NCBI GenBank assembly: GCA_934771475.1 | Contig: CAKVMD010000014.1 | Span: 1 to 23,666 of the forward strand | Reading direction: 5' to 3' | Source of the DNA: an uncultured Clostridia bacterium | GTDB taxonomy: Bacteria; Bacillota; Clostridia; Christensenellales; UBA1242 | Length of the DNA: 23,666 nt | In this document: positions 1-6,882 of the stretch, piece by piece | Numbering within the stretch: the first letter of the stretch is position 1 | Layout of the letters: the number at the start of each line of letters is the position of its first letter | Made by a program: the position numbers and the translations under genes | The notes under the pieces: model-generated | What the model saw: only the letters and a program-made list of their open reading frames with translations | Told to the model about the DNA's origin: nothing | Database searches by the model: none

Positions 1-1
1 T

Positions 2-331
2 TATTCTGCAAACGGTGGATCAATTAAATTCAATACAGATAATAAAACTGTTGAATTAAAATTTGGAGAATATGATTATTATAAAGATGTAAATTTTAAG
101 TGGGAAGCAATGGAAGTTGGAGCAAATAATATTGCCGGAGTTACAAGCGATATTACTGGAAATTTTGTACCAATTGATGGTAAAGATTCAAGGTATCAAA
201 AGTTTGTTTTAACAACCGATAAAAGCACAGAAAATTATTGTAATTTAGTTATAAAAATTTCTTATTTAGGTGATGACAACTGGGATTATTTTGAACAATA
301 TTTACTTGTTCAAATATATAAGAATAACTAA
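2..331 (+). CDS. C-terminal part of a surface/Ig-like protein (5' end outside window)
   Basis: The frame is open from the left edge to a TAA at 329-331, giving about 109 residues. An internal ATG at 110 is not needed as a start because the frame continues upstream without a stop. The sequence is rich in Asn, Asp, Thr and Tyr with alternating hydrophobics and ends in a beta-strand-like stretch (YLLVQIYKN), which suits the last beta-sandwich domain of an extracellular protein. There is no sorting signal or C-terminal membrane segment. The family is not recognised; the Ig-like reading is inference from composition. A terminator follows closely. Confidence 0.55.
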   Translation, partial: YSANGGSIKFNTDNKTVELKFGEYDYYKDVNFKWEAMEVGANNIAGVTSDITGNFVPIDGKDSRYQKFVLTTDKSTENYCNLVIKISYLGDDNWDYFEQYLLVQIYKNN

Positions 332-356
332 CAATACGGCAACTCTTTATGAGGGC

Positions 357-391
357 AAAAAAAATACAACCGAACAAGGTTGTATTTTTTT
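357..391. terminator. Bidirectional intrinsic terminator
   Basis: An A-rich stem (AAAAAATACAACC) and its complement enclose a 6-nt loop, with A and T runs on the two sides. It lies between the convergent genes ending at 331 (+) and 405 (-) and can serve both. Confidence 0.85.
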
Positions 392-404
392 GTGTTTTGT
401 TTTC

Positions 405-824
405 TTATTTAATGAAAATATACATTCCACCAAATGCAAAGAATAGCACACCACCAACCAATGCAACGGTTGGTAAAACATTTGCAAGAATCAATGCTGT
501 AGTGCCTTTCCCATTAATTTTTCTTTGTTGTTTTGCTAAATTGATTGCTTTTATTTGAATTGGAGGTGTAAAAATCAAAACCAAAACTAAAACAAAAATA
601 CCCAAGCCAATATTTACCTGCCATGAACTAGCAACCAATATGAATGCAATCAAATAAACAATGGTGCTGACAATAGTTACAACAATAGATAATTTCCCTT
701 TTTTGTTATCTTTTAATTCTTCTTCTGTTGGATTGCGATTGATTTCGGTATCTCTTTTTCTTTCTATTCTCCAAAGCTTTCCGATAGCTTCAAATGTTGC
801 CTTTAAACCTCTAAAAAATTTCAT
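405..824 (-). CDS. Small membrane protein of unknown function
   Basis: 139 residues. The N-terminal ~45 residues are charged and probably cytoplasmic (RIERKRDTEINRNPTEEE). Three hydrophobic segments follow, at about 47-66, 69-87 and 108-137, with a basic loop (KAINLAKQQRKINGKG) between the second and third. The start is supported by AAGGGAG about 6 nt upstream on the minus strand. It resembles small integral membrane proteins of unknown function; no catalytic motif is visible. It stands alone, divergent from the decayed frame to the right, and shares the bidirectional terminator at 357-391. Confidence 0.7.
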   Translation of the reverse strand: MKFFRGLKATFEAIGKLWRIERKRDTEINRNPTEEELKDNKKGKLSIVVTIVSTIVYLIAFILVASSWQVNIGLGIFVLVLVLIFTPPIQIKAINLAKQQRKINGKGTTALILANVLPTVALVGGVLFFAFGGMYIFIK

Positions 825-966
825 AATTACTCCCTTATGTAATGTTATGAATAAATTATATCATATTAAATGAAAAATCACAATAAAATTTATTCTCATA
901 AATACAAATTGTTAAATAATTAAAAATAAAACAATTTTTACTTTGATTTTTAATATTTTTTGTTAA

Positions 967-1258
967 AACATAGACCCCATTATTACATATCACAGGCACG
1001 AATTTAATTTTTCTCAAATCAAAGGAAATAAAAGCCAAAAGTATTTAGATGGATACTTACAAAAGCACAATGTTGAAGAAGAAAATCGCAAAAAAATGCT
1101 TGATGATTAACTTACATCAAGAGTTATGTATCGGGAAATTTATCGCTTTGACGGACAAGACCGAGATATTTTGCTTTCATACATGCAACAAACAACTTGA
1201 AAAGATATTAAAAGATTTAAGACTAACACCAGAAGCAAGAGTAAAAAAGAGATTTTAA
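967..1258 (+). pseudogene. Decayed phage-type gene with stop and frameshift
   Basis: The frame beginning after the TAA at 964-966 reads as protein-like sequence (KYLDGYLQKHNVEEENRKK) to a TAA at 1108-1110. It continues in the same frame as protein-like sequence (YREIYRFDGQDRDILLSYM) to a TGA at 1198-1200. A +1 shift there would continue into LEKILKDLRLTPEARVKK and a stop at 1256-1258. The last block resembles the C-terminus of P27-type phage terminase small subunits, a weak similarity. No start codon with a ribosome site is visible. The best reading is a dead fragment of a mobile-element gene. An overlapping short ATG frame from 1049 looks like its frameshifted tail. Confidence 0.35.
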
Positions 1259-1311
1259 TAATTGTTTAAATATTAACTAAGTTTATGTTATAATGATTAA
1301 GAGGCAATAAA

Positions 1312-1701
1312 ATGTATACAGGTTATTTTGGAAAAGTTAAAAGTTATCCCAAAGATAAGGGCTATAAATATATATCCATTGCGAGATTTAATAGGTTTTG
1401 GAATGGTGAAGAATTTAAAAAACTTGCTCCACCAGCCGAGATTATAAAAATAGAAGATGAAAAACTTTATACAAAGCTTTATTACGAGCAGGTTTTAGAC
1501 AAACTTAATCCAAAACAAGTTTACGCTGAACTTGGCGATAATGCAGTTTTATTGTGTTATGAGAAATGGTCAGATATAAAAGAAGGTAAAACTTTTTGTC
1601 ATAGAAGGATTGTGGCAAAATGGTTAGAAGAAACTATTGGAGTAAAAGTAGAAGAATTAGATGATAAAAGTAAAAACAATATTGAACAATTGCATTTCTG
1701 A
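1312..1701 (+). CDS. DUF488-like protein
   Basis: 129 residues with a good site (AGAGG, ~8 nt upstream of ATG). The N-terminus (MYTGYFGKVKSY, then ISIARF), the central KLAPP and KLNPKQVYAEL, and the C-terminal VLLCYEK...FCHRRIVAKWLEE match the DUF488-like family often carried by phages and mobile elements. The CYEK...CHR pair is the conserved Cys/His signature. The biochemical function of the family is not established. The end overlaps by 41 nt the start of the next reading frame, an arrangement suggesting translational coupling in the original element. This is the only apparently intact gene of the remnant between 0.95 and 3.45 kb. Confidence 0.7.
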   Translation: MYTGYFGKVKSYPKDKGYKYISIARFNRFWNGEEFKKLAPPAEIIKIEDEKLYTKLYYEQVLDKLNPKQVYAELGDNAVLLCYEKWSDIKEGKTFCHRRIVAKWLEETIGVKVEELDDKSKNNIEQLHF

Positions 1702-2842
1702 TATTATAAGCAATAATAGGTTTAATAGAATATTTGTTTATGGGTCAGAAAATTTGGAATTAGAAAAATTAATATATAATCTAACATCGTCACCAATTAT
1801 TGGTGGCGATGTTGATTTTTGCAATGTTTTACTCGGTAAATATTTTAGTAATAACAAAGATTTAGGTTTAAATGAAGAGATTTACAAAGAGTTAGAATTA
1901 GATACAAGTTCCCATTTGGCTGATATTGAAAAAATAGCATTAGCAATAATCTATAAGGCATATAAACCAAAGAAAAATAACGAGTACAATAAAAGAATTT
2001 TTAATAATATTATCAAAAATAAAAATTATTTATGTAATGAAATAAAAAATCAAATAAGTTATATTTCATTGGAGATAAATGAATTTAAGGAATGCGAAGT
2101 TGAAGAATTTATAAAAGATGTGGGAAATAACGACTTATTGGTTGTTGATACTCAAAATCATACTTTTATAAATGAACAAACAGTTAAATTGCTATTAAAT
2201 TCAAATTTTACTTTTATTGTTGTATTAAAGAAAGAAATAATAAAACTACGCCAAAATCAAATTTTAAACTCACAAAATTTAAATGTGTATTCTAATGTTA
2301 ATATGAAATCAAAACTATTATCAACTAAGACAAATAAGCAAATATTTCAAAAATCGTTTGATATTGTTGATGGTGAGGAAGTTGAAAATATTGATATTAA
2401 GTAACTATCTTTACAACAATTTAATTCTTTAAGACAAAAATATTTAAGTAAACAAATTCACTATGTGGGTACTCCAAAGGCTTGTTATGGATTATTTTCT
2501 AATGATAAATTGTTTGGAGTATTCGCTTTTACAAATGATTATAGAAACAAACCACCTAAAGGAATAGAACAACCCTGTATATACTTGTTGTCAGATTTTG
2601 CTGTTAATTCAAATATAAAAAAGTTGAGCAAGTTGGTGTTGTATTGCGTTTTAAGTAAAGAAGTTAAATTGCTGGCTGAAAGATTATTAAATAAAGAGAT
2701 AAAAACAATTTGTACAAATGTTTTTACTAAAAATATGTCATCTGTAAAGTATAGAGATTTATTCATATTGCGAGACAGAAAACAGGCACATGATGAAAGG
2801 TATAATTTAACTTATTTTTCACAAATGGGTAAATGGAATTAA
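1661..2842 (+). pseudogene. Methyltransferase-like / Mom-like two-domain phage protein split by an in-frame TAA
   Basis: Two reading frames (ATG 1661 to TAA 2402-2404, and 2405-2842) lie in the same frame. The codons right after the TAA (LSLQQFNSLRQKYL) lead without interruption into the second half, so one nonsense codon splits one protein of about 393 codons. The first half (VYGSENLEL near residue 27, GGDVDFCNVLLGKY near 48, the EEFIKDVGNNDLLVVDTQ region) resembles phage proteins annotated as putative antirestriction adenine methyltransferases, in which the later block is usually ISFPPTY; here it is VDTQNHT. The second half (CYGLFSNDKLFGVFAF, then YRDLFILRDRK, YNLTYFSQMGKW) resembles Mom-like GNAT DNA-modification proteins. 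Assignments are from remembered family patterns and tentative. A downstream GTG at 2465 could in principle restart but has no clear ribosome site. Confidence 0.55.
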
Positions 2843-2859
2843 AAAGAAGGATTAAAATT

Positions 2860-3291
2860 ATGGAAACGGAAATTATAAAGATAAATCCAAAAGATATAAA
2901 ACTACTAAAATTAAATGCTAGATATATGAAACCTCAAGAATATCAAAAACTTGTAGCAAATATTAAAAAAGATGGTCAATTGACATCTGTTCCATTTTGT
3001 TATTATAACGAAAAAAATGAAATAGAAGTTCTATCTGGCAATCATAGAGTTATGGCATCAATTGATGCCGGATTAAACGAGATAGAAATTATGATTTGTA
3101 AAAATAATTTAACAAAGGAACAAGCGCTAGCAATTCAGCTAAGCCATAATTCTATTTGCGGACAAGATTTGCCCTTTTGCCAAATTTTCTACTACATAGA
3201 AAGACTAGAAATAATTAGGAGGCTAAAATGGCTAGAGTTAAAACAAAAATTTGAAAACCCAACATATGATAAGAGTTTTAAATCAAGATGA
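2860..3291 (+). pseudogene. ParB N-terminal-domain protein with aberrant C-terminus
   Basis: The start at 2860 is chosen over ATG 2833 because AGAAGG lies 9 nt upstream of it. Residues 1 to about 103 are a typical ParB/sulfiredoxin-like nuclease-fold domain of phage type: LKLNARYMKPQEYQKL, IKKDGQLTSVPF, VLSGNHRVMASIDAG and AIQLSHNSICGQD. In relatives the protein continues well beyond the HN...GQD block. Here it is followed by an unrelated-looking tail of about 40 residues, and within that tail an AGGAGG plus ATG (3228) looks like the start of the next gene. An internal deletion fusing this gene to its neighbour is the simplest explanation. In phages this gene commonly sits beside Mom-like and terminase genes. 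Confidence 0.55.
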
Positions 3292-3432
3292 GTATGAGAT
3301 TTTTAGCGAGCACTTGAAAAGTTTAAAGACAAGTTTGATAGTCTAAACAATGCTATGAAGTATTTTGCCTTGCTTGGTGTGGACAAAATGCTTGGAGATA
3401 ATACTTTGAACCAAAGATTTTATGCATACTAA
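3266..3432 (+). pseudogene. Frameshifted mobile-element fragment
   Basis: ATG 3266 opens a frame (IRVLNQDEYEIFSEHLK) that stops at 3344-3346. A second frame, offset by one base, gives a convincing continuation from about 3313 (DKFDSLNNAMKYFALLGVDK) to a TAA at 3430-3432. Joining them with one frameshift near 3315-3327 would give a small acidic/helical protein. The product is not recognised. It is the last coding debris before the tRNA-associated repeats. Confidence 0.35.
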
Positions 3433-3452
3433 AAAAAAGAGTCAAACACTCT
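3430..3452 (-). terminator. Intrinsic terminator (minus) after tRNA-like relic
   Basis: Read on the minus strand: AGAGT, loop GTTTG, ACTCT, then an eight-T run. The stem is only 5 bp, but it directly follows the tRNA-3'-end-like sequence at 3461-3481. Confidence 0.5.
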
Positions 3453-3460
3453 CTAAAATG

Positions 3461-3481
3461 TGGTAGGATTGAGTGGACTCG
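3461..3481 (-). repeat. Partial copy of tRNA-Ile 3' end (distal)
   Basis: Matches tRNA-Ile bases 3812-3832 at 18 of 21 positions, including 12 identical bases TGAGTGGACTCG (plus-strand text). Together with the copy at 3710 it suggests attachment-site scars or degenerate tRNA duplications. Confidence 0.6.
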
Positions 3482-3667
3482 TTATGAGAGCATCGCTCGA
3501 ATGGCCGAGCCAAGGCTCCGACTCCGCCCCACCTTAGAAGGCACACCTCTCGTGGGCCTTCAGTCCGTTAAGGGTGGTGCCTTGCGAAAATGCTCTGCAT
3601 TTTCTAACAGGAACACCCTGATGCAAAGTTTCACTTTGCGTGTTGTGAAACAACACAAAGGTGGGGG
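3461..3667 (-). other. GC-rich, hairpin-packed element colinear with tRNA-Ile
   Basis: This stretch is much more GC-rich than its surroundings and has no plausible ORF. On the minus strand it carries, in tRNA order, GTTAGA, GCACCACCCT, TAAGGTGGGG, CGAGTCCACTCA and CTACCA. All five occur in the tRNA-Ile gene at 3812-3888. In place of the tRNA's short spacers it has 22, 34 and 45 nt containing hairpins. Local stems: GAAGGC/GCCTTC (3537-3561), AGGGTG/CACCCT (3571-3619), GAAAATG/CATTTTC (3586-3604), GCAAAG/CTTTGC (3623-3639), GTGTTGT/ACAACAC (3640-3656). CCCCACCTT (3527-3535) can also pair with AAGGTGGGG (3658-3666). A terminator follows on the minus strand. It could be a decayed tRNA with insertions or an unrecognised structured RNA; expression is unknown. 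Confidence 0.45.
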
Positions 3668-3679
3668 ATTTAAAATATA

Positions 3680-3703
3680 AAAAAACAGCCCGTAACAGAC
3701 TGT
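3680..3703 (-). terminator. Intrinsic terminator (minus) after second tRNA 3'-end copy
   Basis: On the minus strand AACAG and CTGTT enclose an 11-nt loop and are followed by a T run. It lies a few bases beyond the tRNA 3'-end copy at 3710-3725. Confidence 0.5.
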
Positions 3704-3709
3704 TTCTCC

Positions 3710-3725
3710 TGGTAGAGATGAGTGG
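3710..3725 (-). repeat. Exact 16-nt copy of tRNA-Ile 3' end (proximal)
   Basis: TGGTAGAGATGAGTGG is identical to 3812-3827 (CCA plus acceptor and part of the T stem). Weaker colinear matches continue to the right (CGAC, CCTTA, GGTGG) up to about 3773. This fits an att-type duplication at a tRNA gene. Confidence 0.65.
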
Positions 3726-3777
3726 CTGAAAATCGACTAAAAGCCTTAGACTCGCTTCGCTCGTTTACGGTGGGTAT

Positions 3778-3804
3778 AAAAAAAGAGTAGCATCACCGCC
3801 ACTC
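3778..3804 (-). terminator. Intrinsic terminator of tRNA-Ile
   Basis: On the minus strand GAGTGGC, loop GGTGAT, GCTACTC (7 bp with one G-T pair), then a T run, a few bases after the tRNA 3' end. Confidence 0.75.
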
Positions 3805-3811
3805 ATTTCTT

Positions 3812-3888
3812 TGGTAGAGATGAGTGGACTCGAACCACCGACCCCCACCTTATCAGGGTGGTGCTCTAACCAGCTGAGCTACATCTCT
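3812..3888 (-). tRNA. tRNA-Ile (anticodon GAT)
   Basis: 77 nt including encoded CCA. Acceptor AGAGATG pairs with CATCTCT; D stem GCTC/GAGC; anticodon stem CCACC/GGTGG with loop CTGATAA (anticodon complement at 3852-3854); T arm GGTGG-TTCGAGT-CCACT. It has a consensus promoter upstream and its own terminator. Its 3' end is duplicated twice downstream, so it probably served as an integration target. Confidence 0.97.
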
Positions 3889-3928
3889 ATATATTATTGT
3901 TGCATCCTTTCCTAAGTTTGCACAATTT

Positions 3929-3957
3929 ATTATACACACAAGGCTCGGGTCTGTCAA
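3929..3957 (-). promoter_or_regulatory. Consensus sigma-A promoter of tRNA-Ile
   Basis: On the minus strand TTGACA (3952-3957), a 17-nt spacer and TATAAT (3929-3934): both hexamers are perfect. The -10 lies about 40 nt from the tRNA 5' end. Confidence 0.92.
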
Positions 3958-4062
3958 CAATATTCTTAAAATTTTTTAATTTTTGTCAAAATTTTAGTTT
4001 TAACTTGCATTATTTCTCACTCCAACCAGCATTTTAACTCTATTTATGGTTGAAATCAGTCA

Positions 4063-4087
4063 GCGGTGAGAGGCGCCCCCTCACCGC
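4063..4087. other. GC-rich hairpin after the metallo-beta-lactamase gene
   Basis: GCGGTGAG and CTCACCGC form an 8-bp stem in an AT-rich gap (3958-4110). It lies just past the stop of the minus-strand gene ending at 4111. There is no T run, so terminator function is uncertain. Nothing else is seen in this gap besides the tRNA promoter. Confidence 0.5.
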
Positions 4088-4110
4088 GCTTTCTTAAAAA
4101 ATATACAATT

Positions 4111-5220
4111 CTACTTCCACGCGCTCGGACAAACACGGTTTTCTTTAAACCATTCACAATCTTTAAGTGGTTTATCAGAACCCGAAAACTCCAATTTGGT
4201 TTGGTTTCCATTAAATGATATAACCATGTTTCCATTTAAAAGAATTCCGCGCTCTTTTTCTTTGCCATCCTCCTCGTAAATTTCTACAAGAGAAGTAACA
4301 TACACTTGTTTAGTAAAAGGCGCAACATTGTCAATAAAGGTTTGCGTTGGGAAAGTGTTTGAGTTGTAAGCCTTTGTATACTCCTTGCTTCCAGCGACAC
4401 AGCAAACAGCGACAATCTCTGGCTTTATTTGATTTAAAAGTGTTAAAGACGATGAAGTTTTTGAACCATGATGCCCCGCCTTATATAACTTACATTGTGG
4501 CAAAGGCGTTCCCTGCTCATTATAAAACTCGACAAGTTTCTTCTCTCCGCCCGCTTCAAGGTCGCCAGTGAACAAATAATGATTGTCTCCTTGACTAAAA
4601 AGCAAACATACAGAGTTATCGTTCTCGCTTGACGCCGGATTTTCGTAATAGTAGTTGTAGAGTATTTCCATTTTTACGCCACCAGAAAGTTCGTAAACTC
4701 GCGCTGCTCCGCCCTCGTTATTGTAACATTGTAGCGCGGTAAAATGCTTTGCGCCATTCTCTACTTCTTTGTCGCGCGCAGTGTAATAGGCTGTCAAGAT
4801 GTCTGTGTCTTCACTCTTGTCAGTTTTAGGGAAATCAATGATTATTCCAGTGTCGTAATGGTCAAATATACCCTCATAAGACTTCGTTGATGGGAAAGCA
4901 GAAATATGGTCGCGATCTGAATGTGTTGCAATCACATATTCAAGTTTTCCGTCAGTTACAAATTGGTCAACATAATTTATTATAGTTGGAGCCGAATTTG
5001 CTCGCGAACCAGCATCAATTAAGATATCATCTTCACCACACTTAATGTAAATGCTATCTCCACTGTTTCCGTTGCCTAAGTGCAAAAAATGAAATGAGAT
5101 TTCTCCGTCCACGAACTTATCACTCTGTGGCATTGAAGCATAATATTCAGTTACAACCCCACTTGCAAAGCCTAGACACGCAACCAAAACACAAGCAATA
5201 ACTTTCAAAAATGTTCTCAT
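4111..5220 (-). CDS. Secreted ComEC-type metallo-beta-lactamase-fold hydrolase
   Basis: 369 residues. The N-terminus (basic start, hydrophobic ~7-24) is a signal peptide or anchor, so the enzyme domain is outside the cytoplasm. The fold signature is clear: THSDRDH at 99-105, DNSV at 201-204, FTGD at 217-220 and KAGHHGS at 247-253, the last typical of the ComEC/Rec2 C-terminal metallohydrolase. The ComEC channel domains are absent, so this is a stand-alone relative rather than the competence channel itself; ComEC-type domains are proposed to degrade one DNA strand or act as phosphodiesterases. The ATG overlaps the stop of the upstream gene by 4 nt (ATGA), so the pair is translationally coupled. 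Substrate unknown. Confidence 0.85.
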   Translation of the reverse strand: MRTFLKVIACVLVACLGFASGVVTEYYASMPQSDKFVDGEISFHFLHLGNGNSGDSIYIKCGEDDILIDAGSRANSAPTIINYVDQFVTDGKLEYVIATHSDRDHISAFPSTKSYEGIFDHYDTGIIIDFPKTDKSEDTDILTAYYTARDKEVENGAKHFTALQCYNNEGGAARVYELSGGVKMEILYNYYYENPASSENDNSVCLLFSQGDNHYLFTGDLEAGGEKKLVEFYNEQGTPLPQCKLYKAGHHGSKTSSSLTLLNQIKPEIVAVCCVAGSKEYTKAYNSNTFPTQTFIDNVAPFTKQVYVTSLVEIYEEDGKEKERGILLNGNMVISFNGNQTKLEFSGSDKPLKDCEWFKENRVCPSAWK

Positions 5221-5672
5221 GCGCCCACCTCTTCAACAATTACATAGCGATAACGGACAACGCTTTTAAATCTGAAATCTTTAACTTGATATTTAACATA
5301 ATATCTTCCCGCAACAGAAGTGTCCACATTGCTTTCAATAACAACTTGGGCGCTTTTATCTTTGCCAAAAGAAATGACTTTTGCCCCTTTCTCTTGATAA
5401 ACCTCGCCCACGCTTAAAACGACTTCTTTTTCTCCAACAAGTGTGAACTCATCATTTTTAGTGATTTGCCTAAATGTGAAATAACCGCCCGCGCCAAACA
5501 ACACAAAAATAGCAAGTAATAGCGTCAAAAACACTGGCCTCTTTTTATTTTTAGTGCGCTTTTTGCTTCCTTTGCTTTCTTCCTTGAAACTTTCGACTAA
5601 GGAAAAACCTCCTCCTGTTTTTTTGGATGAGGAATTTGATTTTTTACGATTTGTTTTCTTCTGTGATGCCAT
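5217..5672 (-). CDS. Single-pass membrane protein with extracellular Ig-like (DUF5011-type) domain
   Basis: 151 residues. Residues 1-45 are extremely Lys/Ser rich and probably cytoplasmic. One membrane helix at about 46-68 (VFLTLLLAIFVLFGAGGYF) follows, then an extracellular beta-rich domain (VLSVGEVYQEKGAKVIS, VDTSVAGRYYVKYQV) with the pattern of DUF5011/bacterial Ig-like repeats. The start has a TGAGG site and a promoter lies upstream. It is the first gene of a two-gene operon with the metallo-beta-lactamase protein, overlapping it by 4 nt, so the two products probably act together at the cell surface, for example as anchor and enzyme. That role is inference. Confidence 0.75.
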   Translation of the reverse strand: MASQKKTNRKKSNSSSKKTGGGFSLVESFKEESKGSKKRTKNKKRPVFLTLLLAIFVLFGAGGYFTFRQITKNDEFTLVGEKEVVLSVGEVYQEKGAKVISFGKDKSAQVVIESNVDTSVAGRYYVKYQVKDFRFKSVVRYRYVIVEEVGA

Positions 5673-5687
5673 ATTAACCTCATAGTC

Positions 5688-5717
5688 ATTATATCACAAG
5701 CTAGCCATACTTGACAA
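5688..5717 (-). promoter_or_regulatory. Promoter of the Ig-like/metallo-beta-lactamase operon
   Basis: On the minus strand TTGTCA (5712-5717), an 18-nt spacer and TATAAT (5688-5693), 15 nt before the ATG at 5672. Confidence 0.75.
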
Positions 5718-5727
5718 CCTCTCATTC

Positions 5728-5767
5728 AAAAAAAGAGCGGTTTGCCATGTCCAAATCCCCCTCTTTT
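5728..5767 (-). terminator. Intrinsic terminator of the SIMPL gene
   Basis: On the minus strand AAAGAG...CTCTTT with an inner GATTTG/CAAACC stem, followed by seven T. It lies 120 nt past the stop at 5887. The sequence between (5768-5886) is AT-rich with no gene seen. Confidence 0.65.
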
Positions 5768-5886
5768 AAATCAGCAATTATTACATTGTTGTTTTCGATT
5801 TAAATTACTAACATATACCTTACTTTAATTTAAATCATTACATATTGTTTACTTTGAATTGTTGTTAATTTTTTGCGCCGACAGCC

Positions 5887-6687
5887 TTAGATAAAAGTCG
5901 CTTCAACACGCGTTTTAACTTCTATTCCACCTACATAGCCACTGCCATTTTCAACATATTCTCTGTAAAGGCAGTTGGAATAGTAAACGCTCTGTTCCCT
6001 AATGTCAATAAGTTGCAAATCATCGCCCAATAGTTTTGAGGCTTTTGTTTTAGCATTTTCAAGGGCATCGCTTAATAGCGCTGTATACTGCTCCTCAATG
6101 TTTGAAACTGCGTAACAAATTGAAGTGATTTCAGTGGCGCCATCATCCAAAATTGCTGAAATAATTTCATCAGTTTTTGACAAATCTTCTATGGCAAAAG
6201 AAAATGATAAATTCCCGTGGCACCCTTGACTATGGCACTCTCTGCAAGGACGACTATAAAAAGATTCAATAGTAATCTTGCTTTTATCACACCCTTTTGC
6301 TACAAGAGTTTCCACTGCTTTGTCAAACATTTTAAATGCCTCATCTTTTGCATCCGTGCAATCTTTGCCAAATCCTTTCGCTTGGGCGTAAACCTCGGCA
6401 CGGTCTGGCGAAAATGTTTTTGTGGCCTCGCCGACAACGCAGAGTTTTGTTTGGTCAGCGTAGTACTCCACCAAATTTAAACTTTTAGGGCTTGCAGTCT
6501 CCATTGCCTCTGCCTCGTTTTCGATTTCTTCAATGGCGTCATTTGGGAAATCTTCAACCATTTCTCTTTCTTCGGCATAAGCCATCATTTGCTTTGCGGG
6601 AACCGGGTTTTGAGGCTTAAATGGGGTGCTTGGAACAATAAAAAGCATCAAAACTAATATAGCGCAAACGGATAAAAACTTTTTCAT
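5887..6687 (-). CDS. Exported SIMPL-domain (DUF541) protein with Cys/His cluster
   Basis: The start at 6687 (MKKFLSV) is chosen over the upstream ATG at 6714 because GGAGG lies 5-6 nt before it and a clean signal peptide follows at once. The 266-residue product has a hydrophobic signal (~4-20), an acidic linker (~40-65), then a SIMPL/DUF541 domain: VVGEATKTFSPDRAEVYAQ, KAVETLVAKG, SALLSDALENAKTKAS-like helix and a final VKTRVEATF strand. SIMPL proteins are exported and linked to oxidative-stress protection in some bacteria; the activity is unknown. An unusual insert reads PCRECHSQGCHG (Cys148, Cys151, His152, Cys156, His157), which could bind metal or haem; CxxCH is the c-type haem motif form. 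The gene is monocistronic and divergent from fic. Confidence 0.8.
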   Translation of the reverse strand: MKKFLSVCAILVLMLFIVPSTPFKPQNPVPAKQMMAYAEEREMVEDFPNDAIEEIENEAEAMETASPKSLNLVEYYADQTKLCVVGEATKTFSPDRAEVYAQAKGFGKDCTDAKDEAFKMFDKAVETLVAKGCDKSKITIESFYSRPCRECHSQGCHGNLSFSFAIEDLSKTDEIISAILDDGATEITSICYAVSNIEEQYTALLSDALENAKTKASKLLGDDLQLIDIREQSVYYSNCLYREYVENGSGYVGGIEVKTRVEATFI

Positions 6688-6835
6688 ATTAACCTCCGCT
6701 TTTAGATTTCCCATGCACCAAAAAAATATTTATCTTTGGCAAAAACAATCAAAAAAAGTCAAAAAACAAAAAATAACATATTTTTTTGAGTTTTTTCGCA
6801 ATAAATTCACTATATTTAAGATTTTTACTTTGCTA

Positions 6836-6864
6836 TTGAAAATCTTAATGAGTGGTGATATAAT
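6836..6864 (+). promoter_or_regulatory. Promoter of the Fic gene
   Basis: TTGAAA (6836-6841), a 17-nt spacer and TATAAT (6859-6864), followed by AGGAG at 6873-6877 before the ATG at 6883. The -10 is preceded by TGG/TGA-rich sequence. Confidence 0.85.
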
Positions 6865-6882
6865 AATTTTATAGGAGATAGT

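Noticed and set aside
856..1038. 60-codon minus-strand frame
   Set aside because: No ribosome site, low-complexity AT-rich translation, and it overlaps the better-supported decayed plus-strand frame.
967..2842. Reassignment of TAA as a sense codon in the phage-like segment
   Set aside because: Only two in-frame TAA and several frameshifts and deletions are seen, and intact neighbours end normally at TAA. Decay explains this better, and TAA recoding is not established in such phages.
3560..3620. T-box riboswitch, because of AGGGTGGTGCC
   Set aside because: The motif is explained by similarity to the plus-strand text of tRNA-Ile. No specifier stem, downstream gene or plus-strand terminator is present.
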